A stretch of 64,000 bases of DNA, taken from the NCBI RefSeq assembly GCF_040807025.1, contig NC_090981.1, positions 42,945,817-43,009,816 on the forward strand. Direction: 5' to 3'. The position numbers and the translations under genes are program-made. This document shows positions 50,401-62,000 of the stretch, one piece after another; the stretch's first letter is position 1, and each line of letters starts with the position of its first letter. The notes under the pieces are model-generated. The model saw only the letters and a program-made list of their open reading frames with translations, was not told the origin of the DNA and did no database searches. Origin of the DNA: Struthio camelus (taxonomy: Eukaryota > Chordata > Aves > Struthioniformes > Struthionidae).

Positions 50401-53400
50401 TGAAAAGCTTTGCAGGGCTCCGCTCATATTAAGGAATGATATTTGGGAAATGACTAAGCAGAGTGTCGAGAAAAGAAGGTCACTTCACCACAAGCAGAAT
50501 GATCCCTCCAAAATCACTTCTATCCCCTTGGTGCACCTCTGCTGTTTTGTTTTGCAGTAGCGGGTTTTTCTTTTTTTTTTCCGAAGGGAGTTGAAGTCGG
50601 CTATTGCTCTTCCATATGGTGTGCCCCTCAGTGTGAGACCTTCCTGGTTATGCCTCCTTTGTTTCCCTTGTTATAAAACAGAGCAAGCAGAGTTTCTAGA
50701 ACTTGACAGAATATTTGGGGAAGATGATACACATTTCTAATGAGGACTGCAGTGAGAAGAAAGGGTATGTCTCTAGGTAAATGACTCAAAAATTGCATTT
50801 TGCATAATAACCCTCTAAGATTCAAATGTGTGTGTGACATACAAAAAATACAGCTCTACAGTTAAATGTAGAAAAGATCCAGGAGCTTATAGCTAAAAGA
50901 CAAACATATCTGTTTACAGTTTATATCAGAAGATTTCATTTCACGGGGAAGACTGGGTTGATAAACTGCAGCCTGAATGTTCTCTTCAGGATACATCAGC
51001 CCCAAGAGGAGAAACCACAAGAGACTCATAGGGCCATAATTGGGAACAGGATATCATGTTGAACATTGCTTATTTGGCAAAACTTTTGTTCCCTTCCAAA
51101 CAGACTGAGGCTGCTCTGGATGTGAAGAATGAAGCAAACGTAAGAGACTGCTGAGAAAGATAAAGAGCTAAAAACCTGCAGTCCTAAGCGTTACTTAATA
51201 TGAAAATAGACAAGATAGTAATTTTACAAAAGGAAAAAATTTGTACTGGATAAAAATCAGATATTTCCTATGTTTCAGACCACAGAAACGTAGAAATTAA
51301 AAACATGGCTTCATATTGAAACCACTGAAAGCCTGGGCATAATGAGTTTCACTAGAATCTCATTTTTATTCTCTCATAACTGATAGCAACAATTGAAAAT
51401 AATTGAGTTTCGTTTTAACTAGATTAAATCCAGTTTGGTTCTTATTCAGATAGTAAAACTACTGAGATTATTTTAATGTAGCAGGCTTTTGGGGTCTGAA
51501 GCTCATGCAATTCACATAGTATACTTATTAAAACAGTTAGTACCTGATTTGCTCTTAATTACAGTCTCAACTTAATATATCGATATGAATAGTCACATAC
51601 ATCTCTCCATGGCTATTAATGACTACAGCAATTTCCTGATCACTACTTCCATTTTTTTCTTAACTGAGTGACAATACACCTGTAAAAATCACCTATTAAA
51701 TACAAGGCAACTAAGCAAAACTGCCAGTTTAATTAACCTGGTGATAAAGAGTTTCCAATCCTTTGCTCCTATCTACTCTCACCACGCTGTTTCCAGTTTT
51801 ATTGCCACAGTGACCCAATTTTTAGGGATTGCATCTGCAAGAAAGAATCCTTTGAATAGAGCTTTTTAATTGTAATCTGTTTATAATTTGTGTTAAAGTT
51901 CACACGTGTCCATACATTGTACACTGCCCATTATTTCTTTGTTCATTTTTTTTATTAAAACAAAGACTTAGAGATCATATAACCTGTAGCAGGACCCTGA
52001 TATGTGAAGTGGGAAGACTGCAGCTTACACTGGTAACGTTTACACTACTGCAAAAACAAACAGGTGCAGCACCTGTGTGTTCTCACAGCACGACCTGTGT
52101 CGGGGAGATGCAGGCACGCTTTGGTCCCCAGGCATTGCCTGATCACTGAGTGTTGCAGGTGGGTTTTGTGCTTTGAGCCACCTGTCTCGGTAAGGGCCTT
52201 GGTGTCAGTTGCTCCTTCTGTATCGACCTCAGTCATCTTCATTTCTGGGTCATGGTCCAGGCAGAGAAAGACCCCCTGCACAGCGTGCAGGCAAACAGCA
52301 TCTATCTATGCAGTTTCCCACTGCTTGCTGGTTTAGGGCTTGCTAGAGGTGAGGGGGAGGCCATTGATCTCTGGAGCAGGATGAGCATCAGCAGGGCTGG
52401 TGCAGAAATGCAGAGGAGAGCGTGTGGAAGTGGGACTGTGCGTGTGTACCTGGAAAGAGCAGCATGGGAAAGCTGCCTTGGGTGCAAACATACCACAGGC
52501 GTTGGATGCTGGAACATAACGACCCAAGAAGGGAAAGAAAAGTCTCTCCTGTTGCTCCACGGACAAAGGGGCATGGCAAAAGTGAGCAAATCCACCATAA
52601 CAGCCATGACAATGGACTCATCTTTAGAGCAGACTGTAGCATCTCGGAGAGGGATAGCCGCAACAATTTTGGCATAGTTAGCAGAGGGTGTTCTTCATGC
52701 TGGGATCTCCTATGTGAACCCCTGATACTGAGCTCTGTCCTCTTCAGAGAACAATGTAGATTTGTCACTGTGACACTTGCCTGTATTAATCTGTTTTTGC
52801 CTTTGCAACTGAGAGAAGTTGCCAGAGTTTATTTGTAACTGCTAAGTGAAGGCATCAGTGGTTTGGCAGCTTTATACCACTCCAACAAAGTGGAAGAAAC
52901 CTTTCATAAAACATGTTTCAGAGTTAGCATCTAAGCCCAGGAGTCCGGGCTGGGGCTGTCTCTGTGACCCACATCTATCTGCTTGCGAGTGGCTGGTGAC
53001 TCCCAGCCATGGCTCTGTGTGTACATGTGCTGTTTGAGATGAGCTGCTCAGGCTGTAATGAGAAAACATAGGTGATGCTGTGACTTGGATAGCAAGAAGG
53101 GGGTACCCATATTTATTCCTCCTGCAGCTGACAGCACCAATAACAAGCTCGGAGAAGAGTGTTCCAGCTTTGGTGCGAGCTGGTGCCTGTGTTAAAGTGT
53201 CTGTTGACCTACTGTATTAGAGATACAGGCATCTCCCAGCAGCTGTGGCTCCTAACGAGAAGGGTTCAAAGAAGCAGACTCTCCCTTAGACCCAAGTGAC
53301 TCATCTCTCCAGGGTACCATTTACTACAGAGGCAAAAGGCAAGCCTTGCTCTATGCTAGCAGCCCTTAGATCAGATTGTCTCAAGGGACAGCAGCAAGCC

Positions 53401-56400
53401 ATTTTCAGTGGCTGCCTCCAATATTAGTTGATTGGACAAAATGAGGATTTACTATTTTTGCATGCACTGCTTTGCACAGCTCTTAAAGAACACTTTGCTA
53501 AGGACAAGGACTATAAGGTAGGCTTCCACAGCTCCTTCGGGTCAACTTTACAGCTGTGCTTTTATGGTATTGGTAACTTGCATGTGTGCCCTAGCCAGAT
53601 TGTCTGGGGAGAGGAAGAGAAGAAGGATAGAAATTCAATATTTTGCCTGGTTTAGGGTTTTCATGGCTGGGGTTTCCATTTTCCAACAATCCTCAAATGC
53701 CATCTAGTGGTAAAAGCTATTTTCTTTTTCCATTTCAGCTTTACAGAGAGAGAAATACAACTGAAAAAAAAGGAGCTCTACAAAGTCATGGTAAGACCTG
53801 CCTGGATTTTTTTTCTCTTTCATTTCTTTTTCCCTGTAGCTGAGTACTCCTTAAAACATGTACATAGGTAGTGTGCAGTAATGTTACTCTTATTAAAACA
53901 GCTTGTCAGGGCACCTAACTTGGCATGTGTCATCGCCTGATCAAATGTGATATGCTGATGAAAGGGCCATTAAGTTCAAAGGAGACTTCTGAGGATTTCC
54001 CTGTAAAACCGCACGGTTCAAGGCACGCCATCACCAGCTGAACAACTTTTTGGAGAACCCCCATGTTGTTGCAAAACTAGAAGCAAGCAGCAGTCGGTTC
54101 CTGAGAAACCCAGAAAGAGAAAGGAGCAGCTAGAGGTCTGCCCTCAAAAATCCTGCAGTGCAGCAGGGCTGGCTCCAGCAACCCATATGGGCATAATGTA
54201 CAAGGATCTGAGATACTGAGTACCAAGCCTACGGATCCCATGAAAACGAAAATCTCTATGTCACTTTTCTGGCAGATAATGTTTGTAGCCACTCCTCAGA
54301 GTGGCTCCTGTTTAAATTGTAAGATGACTTGGCGGAGCAAGAACGCAGTATAAACGCTTGTGAAATCACATCCACAGAAGCCTTTAACCTCTCAGAAGAT
54401 TGACAAAGCAATTGCCTCTATCAAAAGAGGTTTAAGGAAGTGCTGCTCTTGAGCACTGTGCATACAACCCTTTACTGAAACACCAAACAAAATTAGAGAG
54501 CCGTTTCTCTTCTGGGATTCCCTCATTTTCCTCATCCTACAGCAGCACAGGGCAGTCAGTTCAGCTAATTCAATGCTACACATAAAGTGACAGACACTGT
54601 GGGCAAGCAGGCTGTATCTGTACTAGCGAACAGATGTATGGAGAGGCAGAAAGTTGAGAAAAGCCACTGAGCTGAGTGAGTAAGCTGGAAGGGTTGGGGG
54701 GAGCCCACGGTTCATTGGCAAAGGTGGGTTGTATGAAAAGTGCAGCAGCAGACAGGGAGAAAGGGCCAGGCAGGTCCATTGCTATAATTCATTGCAGACT
54801 AAGACAGAAAGGTCTTAATGATTTGCTGATGTAGGACTATGACGTGACCAAACCATGGAGACTGTGATGACAAAGATGGCCTCAGCTCCCCCTCCCCCCC
54901 CCCGCTTCTTCGTCATCAGAACCTGGGGGTCGACAAGGCCAGGTCAGGTACACAGGAGCTGGAGGGTCCAGTCCTGCTGAAACCTGTCCTGTCAGAGGGC
55001 AACATCCTCATGTGTCTCATCTCACAGCTTCAGCACCCCAGCGCCCTTTCTGTCCCAAGTGCTTCCCATGTTGTGGTCAGCTGGAGTGATGCCCCTGCTG
55101 CTGAGACTCTGACATTCTGCAGGCTGGCAGAGGCCACCATGTGGCTCCCAGCTGTCCCCAAGTGGCTACATTCTGGTTGTAGCGGGTTAAGGCACTCAGC
55201 TCCTGCACGGGGTGAACTTGTCACACGAGAACTGTCAGAAGAACACAGGAAGCAGTAAGCAATGTTTCAGTTCTCTGCGCTACCCCTCAGGAGAAACAGG
55301 AACCTGGAAACAGCCACAGGTGAGGACCACATCCTCCCCGGGGGTAGGGGAAGGAGGGAGTGCGGAGAGCAACCCCGGAGGCCAAGTGTGCTGGTCTGGT
55401 GGCAGCTCTTTGTAACGTCCACGTGGCATGAGCCTGGGGAAAGAGCGAGCGGAGTTAGAGCTCTGTGTCCTCACTCTGCTTACCCTTCCTGGTCCTCTCT
55501 GCCAGCTGTGGGTGCCTCTCATCCGCTCCTGTGGCGTGCACAGTGGTGTTTTCTTTCCAGCAGGCTTTGGACTGGTGGGAGCTGTTTGGGGAGGAGTGCT
55601 GTCCTGTGCGTCCTCCCTTGTTCAGACTATCTGTGCTTGAGCAGCCCTGTTGCCCATGCCTCCCACAGGCCATTTCACCCTCCTTCTGCTATCCCCTGCC
55701 CTTTGGCTGCAAAGACCCCTATGCCTGAAATACTCCCCTCCCTTTAATATGGTAGGTGCTGGAGCCAGGCTTGTATTTTCTGTTTAGCTGGATTTAGACA
55801 CCACCTATGCTTGCAAGTGTGTCTATGTCACCCTAGCAGACCAAGGAGTGCGGACACGGCAGCTGTAACAGTAGCTCATCAGCCCACGTCACAATCCAGT
55901 AAGACCATGAGACCACAGGCAGCAAAGGGGCAGGTTCAGTGGCCATGAGGGGCCAGACTTTGGCCTTATCACAAAACCAGAGAAGAGCTGAGGCCTTAGG
56001 CCTACGTCTGAACCATTCACCAACTAACATGTCTGTTTGGCAGTCAGTTGATTGTAGCGACAGCTGCCACCACCTCCTCCTTCAAACTTGACCATGCTGC
56101 ACACAGATGGAAATTACACTCTGCGTATCCCATTCCTCCACCTTGTCTCCCTCTGTTCCCTTCTGCCACTGCCTGACAGTAGGATGTGGTAGAAAAACAG
56201 CTCGTGGTGACAGCCAAGGCAGCTGAACATGTTTCCACCAGCCAGCAGGGATGTACATCTCTCCTCCACCCCCTCAATTTTTAGCTGCTGTAAACCATTA
56301 GGAGTACACACTGTTTTAAGTGCTGGCATCTTTTTCTTTCTTTTGGCTGCTTAAACTTTATGATCCATTATTTTTAAAATGAAGTTTACAACGTGCAGTT

Positions 56401-58440
56401 CATAGGCCTATCATCAGGCAGATTTTTAATAAAAAGATAATGCAGTTCACTGCACTGAATGCAGTTCAATAAAAAGGAGCAAATGAAATCCCTACACTTT
56501 CCAAAGGTATCTTCCTTTTAGCTCAGCTCTCTTGTTTATGTATATGCATTAAGTAAAACCATCTGGATACACACAGAAGAATTACCTGAAATGAAGCAAG
56601 TGTTGATACAGTCAATACACTGACTCTTAGCTGGCAAGGCACAGCTTCCCAGTGAGACAGTATGGAGGACCAAAACTGAGGTCTGAAACAATGCTCTTGA
56701 TTTTAGCATCTCTTAGGACTTACTGTCCACATTGGAGCTTTATCCTTTTGTACAAAAATGCTTTAAAGCAGAGAAACTACATATATTTCCTGCTTTCCCT
56801 TTCAGCTGGGATACAAAGAGTTGCAGATTTTCCTCTTGTCTGCTTTTGTAGGTCACCCTCTGGAGTTCAGGCATTGCATTCTGGCAGTTTCTGGTCAGAA
56901 CGGTACTAAATGAGCTATGCATGAGCGCATGACCCAATTGCCTTTGCAGGAAAAAGTAGCATTCATGTTAAAATAACACTGCAACATGCAGTGATTTTCC
57001 AGCTTGCATGCTTTTGGGCTTATCATTTCTGAACAGGAGTCATTTTTCAGCAGCTGCAAGAAGCAAGTGAATAAGATAGCACTATCTCAGCTTCTGACTC
57101 ATAGACTAAAAGTGTTGTGCTACCTGCTTTCCACAAGAGCTATTTAAGGTTTAAGTTTACTTGTGTTGGAGTGAGGTCTAACCTGAAACTTTTTGTAATC
57201 TTAGTTCACGCCTTAGTATGTAATAGCATGATGCCAAACAAACTATAGACTTCCAGAAGCTCCTGTACAGATTGCAATGGCAGAAATAGTCACCGTTTTG
57301 AGTGCTGAGAACAAAAACTTGAGAGGCAAAAAAGAGGATTCCCTTTTTTCCAACCACTGTAAAACAGGAAAGAGAAGCGCGGCTACAGTTTTGGAGGCTG
57401 CATCACTACACACTGGGCAAACTCAGAAGCTGTCATCCTCTTGGAGAATCTTTCATTTCTGTAAGAAGCAGCCCTCAAGGAAAGGCCAAATGAAAAAAAT
57501 TGCATTTGTGTATAAACAAAACCTATACATTATTTCAAATAGTACGGTGAATACTCCCTCTGAAGGCTGGTGCACGACTAGGGACATACCTACTAGCAGG
57601 GTTGGGTCTCCACGTTTGTAATACATTCACTATTGCCAGTATTATTCCAGGTTTAAAAACTATTACGTTACGACCTATCGTCATGTATTTCTTGATTCTG
57701 GAGCAACATGTAGAAGTGACAAAGGATACAAAGTTTACTGTTTGTTAGCAACTAAGAAGCCTTGTTCTCATCACAGACAAAACACAGTTAAGAAACGGAG
57801 CACAGTGAGGCACACGTTTCAAAATTATCATATTCAGATATGGCTATGGGGAAAAGTCCAAGAATCCTCTGTAGCTGCTTCTAGCAATCCCAGTATTAGA
57901 AATTTACTAGAGGAGTGAAAAACTACAATTCTTTACACAGGTTTAACACAGTAGCCTTGAATGCTGTTAAGATAGCTAAAATCAAAATACTTTCAGGACA
58001 CTGCAGTTTCTAGCCAGGATACCCTGTCATAGCATAGACTGAGAAATCTCAAAGAAAACTAGGAACGAAAAAATGTGCTAAAATTGCATTATGTTCTATG
58101 TCGTGTCACAGGCAGTCTCCGACTAGAGTGCCAACCACCCCAGCAGCGCCACGGTGTGGAAGACAAACATAAGCGTCCAACGTCCAGCGTTTGGATCAAA
58201 CGCAGATGCTGGGTTAAAGCCGTTTAAGGATCCTGACCGCTTTCAGCCCTGAGGTTGGTTTCACGCCTGCTGTAACACCTCATTTCTCCTCAGCGGTGCC
58301 TGGGCACCGCCCAGAATCACGCAGCTCCCACGCAGAGTAACCGCTGCCCTGGCACGGGGCCTGCCAGCAACCTCGGGGGCAACCAGCTAAACATTTACGA
58401 GTTTTAGCTGAAGGTTTCTCCCTTTAGCTTTCGCTCCTCG
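44500..58440. other. Intergenic DNA upstream of AGGF1
   Basis: No convincing protein gene in about 14 kb. It contains an 18-nt A-run at 47446-47463, a (TA)n/(TG)n tract at 49477-49508, a C-run near 54894-54903, GC-rich patches around 47750-48480 and 55000-55740 with chance open frames, and three exon-like segments described in the findings. Confidence 0.5.
49477..49508. repeat. (TA)n/(CA)n simple repeat
   Basis: Alternating TA and CA/TG dinucleotides over about 30 nt, followed by a T-run. Confidence 0.85.
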
Positions 58441-58546
58441 CAGCTGGTTTTATCGGGCGCTCCCTGCCGCCGCGTTAACGGCTACAGTAACGAGCGGCCG
58501 TTTCTGCGTTGGGCCGCGCCGCGCCGCGCCGCCGGGACTCTCAGGC

Positions 58547-58559
58547 GTCGCCTAGCAAC
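58547..58559 (+). promoter_or_regulatory. RFX-type X-box in AGGF1 promoter
   Basis: GTCGCCTAGCAAC is an imperfect palindrome of two RFX half sites (GTYGCC and AGCAAC) with a 1-nt spacer, differing by one base from the common GTTGCCTAGCAAC form. It lies about 340 nt upstream of the AGGF1 start codon. Confidence 0.6.
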
Positions 58560-58600
58560 CGCGACCGCTGCCAGGCGCCTGCGCCCTCTGCTCCCCGCCG

Positions 58601-58608
58601 TGATGTCA
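58601..58608 (+). promoter_or_regulatory. CRE/ATF-like site in AGGF1 promoter
   Basis: TGATGTCA, one base from the palindromic CRE TGACGTCA, inside the CpG island and 20 nt before an ETS core. Motif only. Confidence 0.45.
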
Positions 58609-58798
58609 CATCCTGCTGCCGCGGGCTCCTTCCGGGTTGCGCCGCTTTCCCGCCGGGCGGGCGGGTCCAGGCGTTCGGCGGGAGCCGGTGGTGCTGCGGC
58701 GGCGCCGCTGCGCCGAGCTCGCGCGCGGTGGGGGGGGCGGGGCGGGGCGCGAGCCCGCCGCCGCCGCCATTGCTGCCCTCGCGGCCGGCCGGGACGCC

Positions 58799-58876
58799 AT
58801 GGCCGGGGCCGGCGGGCGGGGCCGCGGCCGCCGCTTTGTCCCGTGCGCCGGGCGGCGGCTGGGGAGCGGGCGCTGA
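58799..58876 (+). other. Upstream open reading frame in the predicted AGGF1 5'UTR
   Basis: An ATG in good Kozak context (GCCATGG) opens a frame of 25 Arg/Gly-rich codons ending at TGA 58874-58876, 13 nt before the AGGF1 ATG. It would act as a uORF if transcription starts upstream of 58799. The start site is not visible from sequence alone. Confidence 0.45.
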
Positions 58877-58889
58877 GGAGCGGCCGGGC

Positions 58890-59060
58890 ATGGCCTCCCC
58901 GCCCGGCGCGGAGCTGCGGGCCCTGCGCGACCAGGTGGCGGAGCTGGAGGCGGAGCTGGGCTCCTGCCGCGGGCAGCTGGAGCGGGCGCAGCGCCGGCTG
59001 CGCCGCACCGAGCGCCTCTACCGCGAGGCGCGGGACGGCGGCGAGGCGCTGAGGAGACAG
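58890..59060 (+). CDS. AGGF1: AGGF1 coding exon 1 (residues 1-57)
   Basis: ATG at 58890 (GGGCATGG). Very GC-rich coding of the coiled coil. Phase-0 donor CAG|GTCGGT is a non-optimal GT donor, but the junction RRQ|VEELSK agrees with the human protein. Confidence 0.92.
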
Positions 59061-62000
59061 GTCGGTCCCCGCCCCAGGCCCGGCCCTTCCCGCCTCCTGC
59101 CGCCGCCCCCCGCGCGGCTGAGGCGGGCCGTCCCCGGGGTCCCCTCGCCGGGCGGGCGGGCCGGGCTCCCGGGGCCGGAGAAGGCAGACGCGCACATAGG
59201 TAGCGTAGGGAGCGGTGAAGGAGGAGCGGAAGAACTGCCCCGCACATACTTGTGGCAGAGTAGGGAAGTTTTGTGGTTCTCGCTTGTTTTAGGTCTTGTC
59301 ACAACTGCTGTCATGTGGGTTCAGTGTCGTAGTTCATCGCCGCGTAGCAGCGGTTATTGCGTGAAATTCAACTTTGCAAGTTGGCTGTTTTAAAAATAAC
59401 CCGGGTTAGTCTTTCTTAAAGACTGCCTTTATTTAAAGCAATCGCCCTTACTCTTCATAAGTAGAAATTATCTCTTTCATTATGATAACCACTCATGTGG
59501 AAAGTTGTTTCCTGCCAAAAAAAAAAAAAGTTCATTTGGAATAGCTATGACAATTATTTCTTGTCTGAATTATGGAAAATAAAATAGGGTGGTATTCTTC
59601 TCTGACAGAAACTGCTAGAACATTGTTTTGTGTTCTGTAATGTGTTGGGTTTTTTTTTTTTCAGGTTGAAGAGCTCAGTAAGGAAATCCATAATAGGAAG
59701 AAGAAGGAGAAAGAGACATCTAGTGTAGAAGTACAGACAGAGGACTATGCTGCTTGGTCACAAACAGGTAGAGGATGGTGATTGCTTAAACAGGTGCCTA
59801 GGACAGTGACATTAACTGGTATTTCTTTGTTTTGTTTGTTTGTTTTTTAATAGAAAAGACATTTCAATTCAGTGTCCTTAGCTGCATTAAACTGAGCAAC
59901 CTCATATGTGTTTCAAATTATTTCCTGTTCACCCAAGCTGTTCTTTAGAGTTTCTGTCATATCAAATACTGATGTATTGTTATGTGAGTAGCTGTTGTGT
60001 TTGTTCTGCCAACAGTGTAACTTAGGTCATCATCTTTTCTTTGAAGCCTCTGTTCTTTCCCTGTCTATTCTTATATGATATCCATGCTCAATTTGGAAAA
60101 GTCTTTTCAGATTAACTTTTGCTGATGAAATTTGTGCATTTTATGGACTGCCTTTGATTTGGCAAGTGTTGAACTGAAACTTATGCTTCTGAAAGAAATT
60201 TGAGAAGTGTTTGGAAAACATGATAAACCAGCATGGACTGTAGCAGAATTCATGCTGTAGTAATCTGATAGCATTTTTTGATACGTAGTCCGAGTTTCTT
60301 TCTTCTTTGATGGAAATTAATAGTTTTAATTTGTTTGCTCTTCCAAATCATTCTTTTGTCTGTTTCTCTTGTTCTGTCTCACTCAAAGGTTGTAATTTTC
60401 GAGGATTGTGACACTTTCTTGTGACAGTTTCTTGCAACAGTTTCTTTACTTGCTTGTTTACTGACCTAGTGCAGTGGAATTCTGTTCTGTTCTCAGGAGA
60501 AAAAATAATGGAATTACATATATATATATATGTATATATATGTGTGTGTGTGTGTGTGTTACCAATTTTTGAAGTACGTTAAAGCAAGACTTGATTTGTT
60601 CAGTGAGAGTAAGATAAATACAAATTGATGACACTGGATAGTAATTGATTTTGTTTAGACTACTTATATGCATACATTCTGAGATTAAGTTTTAGGATCC
60701 TTAAGTTGTCTTATGTAAAATATTACTTTGCTAGTTTACGTAACTTCAACTTTTTTCCTGCAGATTATTACTACTATGAAAATTATTACAACAGCGCTGA
60801 TGCTCAAGATTGTGCCTCTGAACTACCAGTGCAGCACAATCATGAGACTGAAGGCACTGAGCCTAATTTGGTGGAAGAATCACAGGCAGCTAGTAATATT
60901 CCTTTAGAGGTGGATAGCACTGAAGTTGCTGAACGTGGAGAAGAGGAAAACTTCATCCAGAATTCCCAGGTCATAGAACTTATTAGAGCTTTACAAATTT
61001 TGAAGTCACTACTTCATTAATATTTCTCACTTAATATATGCACTTTTGGTTTTGATATCATTGTATGGAAATGATCGTCTGATGGTAATAATTGCAGACA
61101 AGCATCTTCCTTTGTGCTTTGGAACTCATTTTTTTCTGGTATGTTCTGAGTGTAAGATTAGTTCTAGTGTTGTAAAAATGTGCGTGTTCTGAAGTATATT
61201 TTCATTATATTTTGTCAAATTTAAATGCCGTCATTGGGCTTTTAAATTAAGGTAGAAAAGAGTAGTTGTCTGAGGATGTGTGGTTTAAGAAGGCTGTGGG
61301 TAGCATTTGCCCATGCTCAGCTCTCTCTCTTTTGACTGTGGTGTTTTAGCAGCGATGAAGTTAAAACAATCACATTCGTATGTATTTAATAAAATTTGAT
61401 TCCCTTCTGATAAGTATACTTTAAAGAAAGCATACTTTAAGTGTTAACAAGCATTCCATAGATGTTTTAATACATTAGTAGTTATATTCAACCCATTAAT
61501 TTTCCATCAGTAGCCACAGTTACATGTAGGGTTGCATAGATAACTTGCCTCTAATTCTGTACTGAAATCTATAACAACGTTCATTATTTTTTAAGCTTTT
61601 AGTAAAAACGCTTTCATATAGTATGTGGATGTTTTTTATGTGGTTTAGATGGCATGAAAACTGAGTTATGTATAAGCAATTTCCATGTTTCTAAGAAAAT
61701 GTAGACTATAGTACTGGATTGGAAACACTGAACTGAAAGCATGGCATTTTTTTATCAACAGATTCTATTTAATATGGCCATGCTGGCTGGCTGTCGCCTT
61801 CCCCCCCCCCCCAAGTTGATATAAGGGGACAACATTATAAGGAGAGGGTAGTTGGTTTTCTGCTAGTCAGCCTTCTCCTTAGATCATCTCACTCACCTGG
61901 CTTTTTTTGTGATTTAGCTTGTAGCAAATGTAACTGATAGTGGAAATTTTCGAAATGCACTGAAATATGCTGTTAAGTTTTCACATGAACCACTTTTGAA

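Larger units (their letters stand above)
58450..59200. promoter_or_regulatory. AGGF1: CpG-island promoter of AGGF1
   Basis: Extremely GC- and CpG-rich block covering the 5' flank, 5'UTR, exon 1 and start of intron 1. No TATA box. It contains GCC-type repeats, an RFX X-box, a CRE-like TGATGTCA at 58601-58608, an ETS-type CTTCCGG at 58628-58634, a YY1-like GCCGCCATT near 58763-58771 and a G-rich tract at 58730-58749. This is the pattern of a broadly active promoter. Confidence 0.85.

Noticed and set aside
55262-55747. 161-codon + frame
   Set aside because: Trp/Cys/Ser-rich translation typical of non-coding GC-rich sequence, and other frames overlap on both strands.
58509-59393. 294-codon open frame on + and 237-, 213- and 155-codon frames on - across the AGGF1 CpG island
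   Set aside because: Stop codons are rare in such GC-rich DNA. The only supported frame is AGGF1 exon 1 from 58890, which splices out at 59060. The other frames are low-complexity Arg/Ala/Pro/Gly.
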